64,000 bases of DNA, taken from contig JAQFVV010006274.1 of NCBI GenBank assembly GCA_028023455.1, forward strand, positions 64,001 to 128,000. The letters run 5' to 3'. The DNA comes from Epiperipatus broadwayi (taxonomy: Eukaryota; Onychophora; Udeonychophora; Euonychophora; Peripatidae). Of this stretch, positions 1 through 12,599 are shown piece after piece (position 1 is the first letter of the stretch; each line of letters starts with the position of its first letter). Both the position numbers and the translations under genes were made by a program. Under the pieces are notes generated by a model, which saw nothing but the letters and a program-made list of their open reading frames with translations, was not told where the DNA came from and did no database searches.

Positions 1-35
1 TTGACTTATAAAGATTGTTAGTTATTTTATTATAC

Positions 36-41
36 TTTATT
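36..41 (-). promoter_or_regulatory. Polyadenylation signal AATAAA of the left-edge gene
   Basis: Read on the minus strand this is AATAAA, about 20 bases after the TAA stop at 63-65. Spacing and orientation fit a short 3' UTR for the exon at 63-247. AATAAA is common by chance in DNA this AT-rich, so the call leans on the exon. Confidence 0.4.
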
Positions 42-62
42 AGAGTTAGATCAGGAGTCTCA

Positions 63-247
63 TTAATCATCATCATCCGTTGAGCTAGTTCCTTGACGCA
101 TAGTCATGTACCGTCGATATATATCATCCATTGATTTGATCTGAGCTCGTGAGTTGGGTTTGAATTCAGTTTGAACCACCTGAGTTTGAATCCGACTTTG
201 AGTTTGGGTTTGTTGATGTGTTGGCTTCTTTTTGACCGGTACAATAT
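63..247 (-). CDS. Probable terminal exon of an unidentified gene (C-terminal about 61 residues)
   Basis: The minus strand is open here and much richer in G+C than its surroundings. The peptide is Lys-, Gln- and Thr-rich, contains QTQSRIQTQVVQTEF, then MDDIYRRYMTMRQG, and ends TSSTDDDD before TAA. A possible acceptor (TTAAAG) lies at the upstream border near 248, and an AATAAA signal follows the stop. The basic, then polar, then acidic tail looks like the disordered cytoplasmic end of a larger protein. I do not recognise the family. Earlier exons should lie at higher coordinates, but I found none convincing between 250 and 19000. The polypyrimidine tract before the acceptor is weak, so the 5' border is uncertain. 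It is not part of STYX, whose stop is at 19031. Confidence 0.45.
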
Positions 248-299
248 CTTTAACATTAATTGCAAGAAAATGCAATATCAGCAAAAATAAAACCTCTAT

Positions 300-3200
300 T
301 TCTTCTAAACAATAAACATCCCTATTTCAATTTAATTCTTCAATTGTTATTTATTTAAAATATTCTTGTAAAGATGCTTAACTATTTTTAACTCCAAGTT
401 TATTTCTCCACTGTCTTTTCTATCAATGGCCTTTTCTATATCTAAATGTGTTAAATAATGACTTTAATCCATTTCAATTATATTTTCCCTATAACAATAT
501 TTCAATCAACTGAATCACAATAAATAAAATGTCATATATCAGTTCTAAAGAAAATTCATTCCGAATCTGCCAAGATATTATATTCTTCTGAATTTTAACT
601 TTAATCATTAATATAAATTTTAAAAAACCATACTCTGCTTAGTTCAAGCTGGTTCATCTACCAAAAATATCAAAAAACAAACTTTAATTATCATAAGTAT
701 GAGCATTAATCAGAATATCAAGCATTATTCTGTTCTAATAGATACTATCACATAACATAAATTGAGCTTTAAAAGACAATACTTGTAAAATTTCCTAGAA
801 AATTACACAGAAGGCAATATTAATTATAAAAGTCACCAAGATGGTTTATTGTAATTATTAGATTCTTTTTTTTTTTTTTTTGTAATCCAAATATATAAAT
901 TCCCATTTCATAATCAGTGAATATTGGTCAATGTAGAGAAATAATTTGGGGTCTGATATTTATCCATAATAATTATTTCTCTTAAGTAAAAGAAACTGTC
1001 AAAATAGGATAATTTTAAGAGAACATGGATTTCAATTTTCACTTTGAGACAGGAAAATTATTAGAATGTAATAACAAGAAAAAAGTAATTTCCACAAAAA
1101 TTGTGGAGATTATAATTAGTATAAGTTTGTTTGTGCTTAATTCTTTGAAACTGCTCATTTTAATTTGTAATGATTAATTTTTCCAAACACATAAAAGCTA
1201 TATTGTGTTTCTCCACTTGGTATGCCAAATTTTATTTGGTTCTGTGTGTAATTTGTGAGAATCATACAAAATATCTTTCAAACATATAATACAAAATATA
1301 TATATAAGGAGGAAACTTCTTTCTGTACATGCTTCCTAGAAATAGTCAAAGATGAATTTATAACATGTTTTAATGTTTAAGATTATTTGTGAGTTAATGT
1401 TCAGCAAATGTAAATCTTGATTTCAATATTATTGACATCCAGTTTTCAAGTGCGTTTATTATATTCTTACTTTAGAAGGAAATCAATAGATTAAATTTTA
1501 GTACTAAGGATTTATAGGTAAAAAGCATGATGAACAAGACTATCAAAACTTGCATGTTTTTTTTATTCTCTAGTTGAGCAAACTCTGCCAAGTATTCAAT
1601 TAAGACGCATCTAAAATCAATAGTTAATCACAAATTTAAAGGATTTTTTTCTCCTTGAGTTGATCTAATTTGGAATTGAAAATTGTTAGTTTCAATCTGT
1701 TTCTTTTTTTTTTTTTGTCAAGTTCTACAAGCAAACCACAGATGTCCAAGTGCAATTTCAATCATTTATTAAAGCACACAAATATATATTTATATAACTG
1801 AACATCAGTGGGTTGCAAACTAAGAATAAGCTTTTCTCTATGCACTTTTGATTCCACTATTCTGGTAAAATTAAATTGAACATAGCAAGAAAAGCTCAAA
1901 CAAATTAATTTTGAATTAGCCATATTTGCTCTACTTATTTATAAAGAGATTACTTAAAGGATGAGTTAATAGCATATAAAATGTCTGGCATCCTCATGAT
2001 TACAGACTTCAGAAGAATAATTCACTTTCACAAAAGTATGTGAAGGGACATCCCTTTCCAAAGTATTTTTATTTTATCAAATTTATGGAATTAGGTTGTT
2101 ATCCATTATACTCATATGGATGTAGTTGATTTTCATATTCACTCCACTGAGAAGAAATGGGACAAGTTTTATCCACTTCCCTTTGACTTCTGTGAAAAAA
2201 TTGTCAGTCAAATCTTTATAATTTCTATGCATCAGCATTAAGTTTACTACTTTTTAAACTTCAAATCAGTAATAATATATTGACTTATTGTTAACAATAT
2301 TACAGTTCACATTAATATCAGTATCTAATTTTTTAGAAAACTTTTAAATTGAGGAAGGATTGATTTGTTTCATTAACTTATTTATTTTTAGTCTTCTTAA
2401 AAAAAATTCATTACTGGAGAAACTGTTATCATTAAATGTTTAAAATAGAATTATACACTTTTTCCAATTGAATTAATACTTTATCTTTTTATAAGTTTAG
2501 TATGATTTTAGATGTATAAACAAATTAACAATACTGTAATTTAAATTTATGACTTCATATGAAACAAGCTCCCACAAGTTTTAATTCTAGCAAGACAAGA
2601 TGGCTGACAAAAGTTAATTATGTTGATAGAAATGTTATGTAATTAATGAAGTGTTATTTTTTTACAATTTTATGTTATAGAATTTTAACCAAAAATTCTA
2701 GAACATCTTTAGTTTGTTTTCATTTACCTATTTATAATTTCCTAGTTTATTAACATACTTTATTTCTTGTATTTACACATTCTACAATGTCAATACCAAA
2801 CCAATAATGGCTTGATCTCATAATCAAAGACTCTCCATTTCTTTTTATTTCTGGTATGAAACTCTCAGACACATTATTTAATCTATTTCATATGAACATA
2901 TTTTGTTCTCTTTTGTCAAATATTAACATTTTCCCCATTTAATGATCATTCTCAATATATGTTAGATTCCAGTAAGCATTGATTCATTTGTTGGCCTATT
3001 ATATTAACACCATAGATAAAGTGTACCTTTTTTAAAAAAAACAAACAATTTTTATATGAAACCCAACTTTCACAACCAAGCATCAGCAATGGGAAGTTTA
3101 ATACAGGGACTTTTCTTTTTATGGAAAAACTTATTTTCATGTTTTATCTACTATAAGTTGACTGAATTTGGCTTCCATTTTATAAATTTTAACACTGAAA

Positions 3201-3740
3201 GGCAATTACAATAAACATTTTAAATTCATTTGAAAATAGTCCAGTTACTTCAATTTTAAAATGTTTGCTTTTGGTTAATGGAATGTCATTTGCATACTGT
3301 ATATTGATTCCCATTATAATACTTGCTTTTATTGATTTCAAATTTACAAGCTGAAGAATTAATTCACTATTCAGACTAAAAAGATATAGTCAGAGAATAC
3401 AATTCTAATAAATGACTTTTCCAATATGAACAACTCTAATATTGTAATCTTTTAATAATCACAAATTCTTTTAAGGATTCCTACTATTATGAAACATTTG
3501 TGAATTTGGAATGAACAACACAACCAAAAAGATTTGGAAAAACAATAAGGCTAATGTGCAATTATTTCTAGTATTCTTCAGGCATATGATGTTAACTATA
3601 GTCTCAGGAAACTATGTTTTCTAAAACCAGTTTATTAAATTAAATCCATGCTTGCTGGCATACAATTATTCAATAATTGAAAGTCTTAGATTTTTTAAAA
3701 ATAAATTAACTTTTTATTTGTAATTGTTTAAATTACTAAA
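300..3740. other. AT-rich non-coding DNA, no gene seen
   Basis: Both strands are full of stops. There are poly-T runs, for example near 865-882 and 1700-1715, and short TA-rich tracts. No exon, TIR or transposase-like reading was recognised. The small open frames at 2952-3140 and 3910-4134 have low-complexity hydrophobic translations and no support. Confidence 0.6.
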
Positions 3741-3742
3741 CC

Positions 3743-3800
3743 ATGTAGTTTGGTGCAGTGATAGATTATGAAGCTCAAGCTACATGGATCATAGACCAGC
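3743..3800 (+). repeat. SINE-like tRNA-derived fragment (A-box region)
   Basis: The segment contains AGTTTGGTGCAGTGATAGA followed by CTCAAGCTACATGGATCAT. It aligns by eye with 12491-12540 (GGTTTAGTGCAGTGGCAAAG, then CTCAAGTTCCTTGGATT). The shared core resembles the A-box of a tRNA-type pol III promoter. No clear B-box follows here, so this is at best a truncated copy. Confidence 0.35.
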
Positions 3801-4559
3801 TATTATTTGTGACGATTTCTTATGAACTCCCAAACAATAAATCATTTGATTACTTTTTATATTTATTGAAATTTCCTTTTCAAATTCATTAAATCTCTGG
3901 GAATTTTTTGTGCCTTTTTATTTTCAAGTATTGGTGTTCATAGTTGCCTTTTTTTTTTTTTTGGTACATTTTTTTCCAATGACTTTTAAATACATCAAAT
4001 TTGTCTTTTATACTGTTAATAATGAGATGGAAGTTTCTTATAATTTAATTATTGCACTATTTTTCATCATTTCTTCTGATGATATACTGAATCTGATAGT
4101 TATCCCAGACACACTGGATGTTAGAAAAGTGTAATAAGATTAACTATTTGGATGCAATCTTTAGTTTTTATTAATGGCTGCACTTATCAACCATTTCTTC
4201 TTGATTTTGATATATGCTTACCTACAAAATAGTTTTAATTTTTTCTATAGCTTATGACTTTTTAGATTTACGAAGTTTACATCTCTAAAACAAATTATGA
4301 ACTTCTGAAATCATTAAATCATGCTTGATCTGAAACTTAATAGAGATGGAATCTCTCATTTCTTTTGTCTGGAGTTATAAATCTGATCTACAATTTGAAG
4401 TGAGCAAGGATTTAGAGATAACAATGGAAACATTCTAACACTCATTAACAATATTAAGTATTACCATTGTATTATATCCATTGCTATTGAATTCAAATAA
4501 TACTATCAATTTTAATCACTTTTTTTTTTTGACTTAGGTTATCCATTTCATTTCAATAA

Positions 4560-4700
4560 GGCACTTAGTAAATCAAATTCTACTATAAAAGTATTCCATG
4601 TTAGTTTACTTAAATTCACAAAGTTGATTCTCAGGCATTCTGAATACATGATCAATCAATCTCCAATGTCTAATTTTAATTAAATCTAAAATAGCAAAAA
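4560..4700 (-). pseudogene. Decayed LINE reverse-transcriptase C-terminal scrap
   Basis: On the minus strand the reading contains IKIRHWRLIDHVFRMPENQL. It resembles the conserved post-RT motif of many LINEs, of the form LRW-GHV-RM-D-RLP. Upstream minus-strand sequence to about 4790 stays open but is less recognisable. No target duplication or 3' tail could be assigned. It appears related to the LINE family whose remains lie at 51815-56430. Confidence 0.4.
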
Positions 4701-4859
4701 TACTACATTTCTGATAATTATTAAAATTGATAATCAATATAGAATATCTTATGTCAAGTATATTACTGGAAGTGATAAATATATGCAAAAAAAATTCATT
4801 ATTCTAATAGACGAAGTCTCTCATTCATTCAAAAGTATGAATCTTACTGTTGCATTGTA

Positions 4860-6400
4860 AATTTGATTTTTATGATATACAATTTTGCATCCAAAAGCTG
4901 TGTAAAACAAAATATTGGATGCATAATTTTAGGTCCATTATTATTTCTTTTTGATATTCATTTATTTGGAGTTATTTCACTTGCAAAATAATAATGGGAT
5001 GTTTGTTCCCATGCCAATTTTAAAAATTCAGAAAGTATCTCAGATGGTACATAATCTTTATTTATAGATATATTCATATGCATTGCAATTATTCTTGTTT
5101 CATGAATTATCTACTATTATTAGTATAGTTAAATAATTGATATATATATATAATTATATAGATAATAAAAAACTTGTGGAATTTTAAGTTCAACAAGCTT
5201 ATATATAAACTATCAAAACAAGCTGCTGACAATTATACTTTCCTAGTAGCCTAATATGGTTGTAATCTTATCAGATCATTATATCCACTTAATCAATTCA
5301 GTTAAAAACAATGTTAGTGTAAACTGTTACTAAATATAATTTTAAAAGCTAAAAATATTTTACATTAGTAATTTAAATAATACAAACTCTCAATTTTTAT
5401 TACAATTTATAAAACATTTATTTTGTAATAAAAAATAACATACAAGGAAGGGGTTCAGTAAAATCATTTTACATAGTTCACCTTTTTCAATCCATAAAAT
5501 TGCATCATCCAAAGATCATTCTATTTAATTTCCAGAATAAATATTTCAACATCTTACCTTCCTTAATAAAATATGATGAAATATACATTATATTAGAACA
5601 ATATTTTTTGTTTATGAATAACTGAAAAGAATATGACAATATAAAACAATTTACAATAATTAAAAAAAAAAAAAAAATCAAAATTTTTAAAACATAATGG
5701 TGAATTAAATAGTCTTTGATGAAAAGATTGTAAAATAAAGTTAACATATAAGTTATGTGTAAATAGTTTTATAATATTTATGAAACATCATTTGGGGGAG
5801 AGAATTAACTATTATTAGACACTACTTACAATGATTTTTATCTATCAATCTTCAGAATTAAAAATAATATTAATGTGGTGCTTTATAAATATATATTCTG
5901 TATATATATAATATGTACTGACTTAGTCGGCTATCTACATTTTCATTTTCATCTTTTATTAACTCTTTAAACACTGCTTTGAAGTCATGAAAGAATACCG
6001 AGATGATTAATCAATCATTTGAAGATTTCTTTAGAATAATGGTAATTTATGATAGTAATAATACGTATAACTTAATTTATAAATTCATTGTATAATTTAA
6101 AATAAGCTTTTAGTAGTTGTTTTTTTTTTTTTTCAATTTCTAAAAAATGTCGATTTTAAGTTTTCAAGATTTGTTTGGATTTCTCATCATAATATACCTA
6201 ATAATGATTTACAAAATATTTAGAATTTCAAACACCTTCTTTTGATTTGTAATTGATTTATTTTGGAATTTTTATTATTGTGTCTTTAAAATTTTTTTAC
6301 TTTTTTTTCTTATTGGCTTTTTAAAAAGGGAGGAGTGAATTGTGCCATAGTATATTACCTAATTCAAACAACTTCTTTTGATTTGTTATTGACAGGTTTG
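4860..6400. other. AT-rich non-coding DNA
   Basis: This stretch holds TA-rich microsatellite tracts (near 5138-5160 and 5888-5912) and poly-A or poly-T runs. The segment CTTCTTTTGATTTGT occurs near 6236 and again near 6371, a short direct repeat just before the G+C-richer patch. No gene was seen. Confidence 0.5.
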
Positions 6401-6402
6401 TT

Positions 6403-6770
6403 ATGGAAATTTTTATGACTTTTTTAAGAACTCACTTTCGGCAAAACACTATAAGAAATCACATCCAAATGAACCTCAAGATGGCAATTGAAAAAGGCAT
6501 ATTCTCCGAGATCCGGCTTTCGGCCATAATTAACTTTTCCATCTGGACATTGTGCTATAAGCTGGTGTTCCAGGCAAAAACCCTGAATAATATATTCACA
6601 GAATTCTGGCAAATACTAAGCAGAGAAAGGGATAAAGATATGTGCACCGCTGATCCCTTCACAGCTGCGCAAATCTGGGACTCCATTGCAACCGGATAAG
6701 CTTCGCTATTTATTGAGTGGCTGTTGACTAAAATACCCCCCCCCAAATGGAGAAGCCAACCATGAACAAC
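6403..6770. other. G+C-richer patch with open frames on both strands, unidentified
   Basis: About 350 bases stand out from the AT-rich flanks. The plus strand is open for 98 codons from an ATG at 6403 to TAA at 6697-6699. The minus strand is open at 6424-6612 and 6555-6773. I recognise neither translation. The patch ends in a run of nine C near 6727. It may be part of a mobile element or a lost exon. Open frames on both strands in a G+C-richer segment are expected by composition, so I do not call a gene. Confidence 0.3.
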
Positions 6771-7634
6771 CACGATCTTTCATACTAGTGAACAAATGTA
6801 CACACCAACACCTCTAAACACATTGTAACCTTAAACCATTCAATCAGCAATGCTTTGAAACTAGAAAATAAGCTAAAATATAGATCATATAAACAAGATA
6901 CAATGCCAATCAAATCCAATAAAATATATCTTACATCATTTCATAAAACTGAACCATGAATACTAATATTACCTATTAACAGCATCTCATTTTAATCTTC
7001 CCTGCTGCATTTACCACAAATAAATGTTGGAACTGGGGGACAAAGAGAATGAACTTTAGAGAAATTATGCTTCTAAGATTTATTTTCGAAACAAGTCACA
7101 AATGTTTCCTGTGCAAACATCAACTCAAATATATCTTTTTTTTTTTTTTTGAATGCTATCTCATAATCATTTACTTGTTTTATACTTTTCAGTCTGTATT
7201 TCTTTGGTCTAAATGTGCAATAAATTTGTTTTTGAAAGAGAAAAATTTATAAATTTCTTCTTTCTTATTGGCTTTTTAGAAATTGAGAGGAGAGAGGAAG
7301 AGGGTAAATTGTTTGGACTTTGATACATTCAATACAAAAACACTCCAAAAAAAAAAAAAAAAAAATGAACTGGCTGGCTTTGAAACAACAATTAATAAAA
7401 AAAAACTTTAAAATTTATTTTTTTTAATTAAAAACTAAAAAATAATACGATTTAAATGAAAACCTTATCAAATGAAATTTTTTTAAATCAACACAAAGTT
7501 TAATTTTAAACTAATTTCTAATAAGTTAAAAAATAAAAAGTATTTCTTGTAACACATGATGAGGCAAAAAAAAATGTTTTTTTTTCTTATATTTCACTTT
7601 TTTTTACATTCACATAGAATTTATAAAAAATAAG

Positions 7635-8057
7635 TTTGCCAAAAAAAAAGATCTGTCAATAAAAACTAATATTACGAGATTTTAGATTAGAGCGATTTTA
7701 TAAATTTAGTCATAGTACTATTACTAGTTCTCTACCCCCCCCCCATAATTATGAAAAGAAGAAAATTTCTAAAAATAAAATAGACTGACTAATCAAAATT
7801 TCCAAATTTTTTTTTTTTAATTATAAATAAGAAAATAGTTACTTGAAATTTATTTACATTTTGCAAATTGATAAAAGATGTATTTTATTTCCACCAGGAT
7901 TCCTCTCCCATTCTTCCACCCCCTCTTCTTTCAACCCAATAAGAAATTGAAAAGATATAAAAATTTGCCAAAAAACAAAAGACCTGTCAATCAAAGCTAA
8001 TACTAAGAGATTAAACAGTGAATTTCTAAATTTAGTCATAGTAGTATTACCACTAGG
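7635..8057. repeat. Pair of diverged direct repeats of about 95 bp
   Basis: The unit at about 7635-7730 recurs at about 7963-8057. Both hold TTTGCCAAAAAA, then CTGTCAAT, then AAATTTAGTCATAGTA and a closing TTAC. The units are separated by about 235 bp of poly-A/T-rich sequence and a run of nine C near 7736. A related segment, CTTATTGGCTTTTTA, occurs near 6310 and 7264. These look like pieces of one old repeat family. Confidence 0.5.
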
Positions 8058-9286
8058 ATAAATCATTTTTCAAAGAAATTACAATTTCTCAATTAGTCAT
8101 CCCAGTGTTTAAAGCAATTTAAAGACTCAAAGAAAAAATTAAAATGTAAATAGCTAACTAAATCGATATCTACATAATATTTTCAATGCATATTATATAT
8201 GTATAAATTGTTTTTAAATTTATGTAATTTATAGTCAAAAGCAATGCTTAATGAAATAAATAAAGTATCTTTTTGCTGCTGTTCCAAATAAAAAATAGTA
8301 TTTTTAAGGAGAATTCAACAGTATTGAACCAAACAAAAAAAATTTTTTTTTTTTAATAAGAATTGTGTTGTTACTTTATTTATAAGAAAAAATAGTAATA
8401 GTAATCAGAATATAAATAATGACCACATAATTTATAAAAACTGAAATGAAATCTGTTACTCAAATGCAATGTAACTTCAGAACAATCATATGTACTACAC
8501 TTGAATTTTATTATCCATTAACACTGAAATAAAGCAAAAAGATACTGCTGCTATCATCACAGTTAACTGCATTTTTGAGTTAAACAGAGGGACTCAACAT
8601 ATTATAAAAGTGCATACTTTAAAATATTTTTATTTAAAGAATATGCTAAAAATGCTTGAAGTCACTAAGACCTTTTCTGTGTCCTTTATATTCACTGGAT
8701 GTAAAACAATATAAGTTTATTTGTATTTAAACTGAATCACATTAAAAGCAAGCCAAATCTGTTTAAAACTAATCAGTTTCTCATCAAAAATTTTGTGGAT
8801 GATTTATATGTTGGCAATATTTATAAAACGTTTGACAAGAGTCTAGTTAATTTTGAATAGTTCTGTCATGTTTCTGAAGTGAGTTACTTAACTATTGAAT
8901 TCTTATTGATTTAGGTTTAGCTAATATTTATATAGACATTGAGATTAGGTATTGCTGATATATCACATATATAGTAGAAATGTTCTGCTACATGCTTAAT
9001 TATTCTGATTATCCATGAAAATCAACATTCCTCATTACAAAATAACATATGCAAGTTTTTTTAAAATAAGGAATTTTTAGGTTTTTAAAATACATATGTG
9101 GATAAAATTTGTATAGCTTTCAATTTAAATACTTTTATTAAAAACTTAAAAACAAAAAATTAAAAATATTCTCACATGTATCGACACCTATGCACTATAT
9201 ATAAAATATATACATACACATAAATTAATGGCAATTAAATAATTTGCTATTATATATATATATTTATATCTAGAACCACTAAATAA

Positions 9287-9385
9287 GCCAATAAACATCA
9301 CATGACCACCACCTCTTATGCTTGTGTATAACTGTTGTTAAAACAGGCAAAACTCACTATATATATAGTGAGTTTTGCCTGTTTT
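9287..9385. mobile_element. Short palindromic insertion with 13-bp target duplication
   Basis: The direct repeat AACCACTAAATAA flanks the insert at 9274-9286 and 9386-9398. The insert begins GCCAATAAACATCACATGA and ends in a perfect 52-base palindrome (9337-9388, which overlaps the duplication by three bases) centred on ATATAT, whose arms contain AAACAGGCAAAACTCACTA. The same tip and arm sequence occurs in the foldback at 55546-55994, so this is a short member of that family. It carries no coding capacity. Confidence 0.7.
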
Positions 9386-11214
9386 AACCACTAAATAATT
9401 TTGTATTATAACAATTTATCCTAGCATTTTAAGGATTAGAACTACTTTACTGAGTTCACTTAAACTATGGTGATAGCTATAAATAGCCTGCGGCAGGACA
9501 AAGATGAGAGGAGATGAATAGTAAGGATTTTAGCAATTCTCGTTTTACCTTTAGCTAATAATTATATAATCAGTTATTGACTCATAATTAGGTATTTGAC
9601 TGTATTAGATTTGATTCATCTGAAAGAAAAATTCTAAATTTGCATGGAAATTCTGACACTTAGAAAAATATCCAAATTTCATCTAAATAAAAACTACAAA
9701 TCATGTTCATGGCATGCAGATGCACTAATCTCTATATCAATTTTTTTAAGATTTATGTATATGATTTAACACTTTCAGAAAGAATTGTAAAAAGACACTA
9801 CAATTTCGATCTTGTTTTAATATTAAAAACTGAGTTAAATAGGCAATATTCTACTTAGCTGAAAGTGTAATTAATTTTTATTTTTCTACTGACTAAAGAT
9901 AGTTACTTTTTAAAAGACCATCTAACATTGTAACAATGCAATGTAGATTCATTCATAGCAAATAAATTTTGAATTACATTTTGTAAGTTAAGAATATATT
10001 ATATTACAAATAAGTTCATAACACTTGTAGACAATCATCACAATACAAGAAAGAAAACACTACAATTAATTTTGCACATATTTATCACTATACTATAAGT
10101 ATAGACATCTGGTCTTAATTAAAAATTTTAGATTGTAAATGGTTAAAAAAATCACTAATAGTAATACAATTGATTATATTCAATAAAATTGCTAAAAAAA
10201 AAAATTTATAAATACAACTGTAACAACCAATGGGGAATCATTCTATAAATATATAAATATAATTGTAAATGAAATTTATCAAGTGTTAAATGAATTCATT
10301 AAGTAGTTAAATATTTTACAGTGCTTTTCATCAAAGATGTATAGAATTTTATTATTTAATAGTCATTAAAAATTTGTAACATATCTAAAAAAATTAAAGA
10401 ATCTAATTTCTATTTTTAATAATTTCTATCAAACAGAAAGGAGAGGGGAAGGGATCATAATTAAAGGCAATTTTTCAATATAATTTTATTCTATACACTT
10501 CATAAATTTATAAACATAAAATAGTTTTCATATATACATGCAGACAATAAATAACAGTATAGGAATAAATAATAAAAATTATAATATTGTACAATAACAA
10601 AAAAATATATATGGTTAGTTAATTAGAAAATCAAATGATATTTAAGCACCAAAGTGACAGAATAAACACATTTTCATTCAATTTACTAAACTGGTAAAAA
10701 AAAATTGTCATTTTCCTCAGCTGAGAATCAATCCAAGAACTTCTAATTTCTAGGAACTAAAGTGCATTAAAACAAACTTTATTTTGAAAAATGTAACTTT
10801 TTTTTTTTTTAAATAATTAAATAAAATGACTAAATACCATATTCTTTTATAAAGATGTAATATTTAGATACTTAATGAGTATTTTTGTATATATGAATTT
10901 TTATATATATATATTGATAAATTATATAAAAAGTAAAAATTACTTCAAAATATTCAACTTAATCAAAATAATCAAATGCAACAATTATTCTATGTTTAAA
11001 TACAAATCACAAAAGCAGAACAGAAAACTGCAAAGACCATCATGTTAATACACTTCAGTATCTATTTAAACAATGTTATGAACATTACACATTTATCACT
11101 AAGTATTTCAAAATAAAAGATTTATAATACAAATAGTATAATGAGTATAGTGATACCACAAGCATAAGTACTGGACAATGGATATCTGGAAGTATGTCAT
11201 ACTGTTAGACAATG

Positions 11215-11640
11215 ATTATTTACATTTTTTCCAAACACTTCTTTTGGCAACAATCAAAAGAAATCTATCAATTAGAAGGCCTTAATTGTGGAATGTTGTA
11301 GTGAAACTATCATGATTTGGGTAACTATATCATGGTATTCTTCTGGTCCAAGTATTACTCTGCATAGATATAACATAATTGCAGATCACTGATCATTTTG
11401 TAAAATGAGATTCATCTTGTGGTTTTACTTTAAGTCTAGACATCATTGATTATGTTCCAAGATAGTAAAATATCAATTCCTCCAGCACACATCGTTAAAT
11501 ATTGGTTTGAGAACAGAATGTTACACAAGTCCCATGGCCTCCTTAATCTCCTGCCTTGAGATTATTGAACTTCTGTGGGCCATTTTCATCAATGATGAAT
11601 GATTTAAAATTCTTTGTATTCTATTAAAACATTACTAAAT
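11215..11640 (+). pseudogene. Decayed Tc1/mariner-type transposase remnant
   Basis: Reading through stops and shifts on the plus strand, the order of motifs fits the C-terminal half of a Tc1-like DD(E/D) transposase. A degenerate HDLGNYIMVFFWSKYYSA resembles the VMVWGCFS block. A QDSKISIPPAHIVKYWFEN region matches the QDNDPKHTS-WF block. DNA at 11530-11590 matches the WPPQSPDLNPIE-LW block with frameshifts. The intact frame is gone, so it cannot encode an active enzyme. Terminal inverted repeats were not found. Such enzymes normally cut and paste the element at TA sites. It is probably an old insertion unrelated to the nearby genes. Confidence 0.55.
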
Positions 11641-12103
11641 CCATTTCCTGCAGAATACGAGCAATTACATGAATTGTCATCCTAGATCATACTAATAATA
11701 GTGTTCTTATTTTATCTAATCCTGTATGTAACTAGACAAATATTTGTGTGGACATATGAGAAAGTAGAATAGTTATATTTTTAATGATAAAAAACTTTAT
11801 ACTATTGAAACAACTTCTATTTACAGTAATCACAATTTGTTTGGAATTATTTCTCATGTGGTATTGCTTAATTTACAATTTTTCAAAATCAAATTTATAT
11901 ATATTTAAAACAATAAAAAAAAAAAATAGACACTATTAATACAAGAACTACTAAAATACAGATACTAAAAAAAACTGTCATTGGAAAAGAATGTTCTCAA
12001 TAAAAAATATTTTTTTTAATAGCTAATATAAACTAATAAATATACTTAATCATAAAATTTCCATGAAAATTAAAATCAAAATTAAATTTTTCTATAGTGT
12101 ATG

Positions 12104-12197
12104 TAATTAGAAAAGCTTTTAATCTTTTTCACGTTCCTTAAATGTTTGTATAAAGGTACATGTGAAAAAGGTTAAAAGCGTTTCTTTTTCTAATTAG
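12104..12197. repeat. Imperfect hairpin (foldback) of about 94 bp
   Basis: The left arm TAATTAGAAAAGCTTTTAAT plus CTTTTTCACGT pairs with the right arm ACATGTGAAAAAG plus GTTAAAAGCG and TTCTAATTA. The loop is about 24 bp. The structure has the size and shape of a small MITE or a pol III hairpin repeat. No clear target duplication was seen. Confidence 0.5.
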
Positions 12198-12490
12198 AGA
12201 CGTTGTGTACTTAATAAATAATCAGAATGCTATGCTGTATGTATAATTTCTATTAACCACTTCATTGCAGGATAAAATCATCTCCTAAATTTCAAGAATT
12301 ATAATCCATAATAATTCTCTCTCAAAAAATATACAGAATGTATTCATATATTAACATAAATAATCAATGTGTATATATTTATAATTAATCTATTTTATAA
12401 AAAAACTACCAAAACATATATGCTTAAAAGATTTATAGTGACAATGAAATATTCAATAAATAATCATATCCATTTGTTATTTATATGCCT

Positions 12491-12588
12491 GTGTGGTTTA
12501 GTGCAGTGGCAAAGTATCAAACACTACAACTCAAGTTCCTTGGATTGCAGCTCAATCCTGGCACCTTTGGTGCTCAAACTTTACCATA
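12491..12588 (+). repeat. SINE-like tRNA-derived element
   Basis: GTGTGGTTTAGTGCAGTGGC resembles a tRNA A-box. About 50 bases on, GGATTGCAGCTCAATCCTGG sits where a B-box would be, followed by CACCTTTGGTGCTCAAACTTT. The first half matches 3743-3800 and the second half matches 20195-20250. Three partial copies with shared boundaries support a short interspersed repeat. An open frame covering this stretch is incidental. Confidence 0.45.
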
Positions 12589-12599
12589 TATTAATTACA

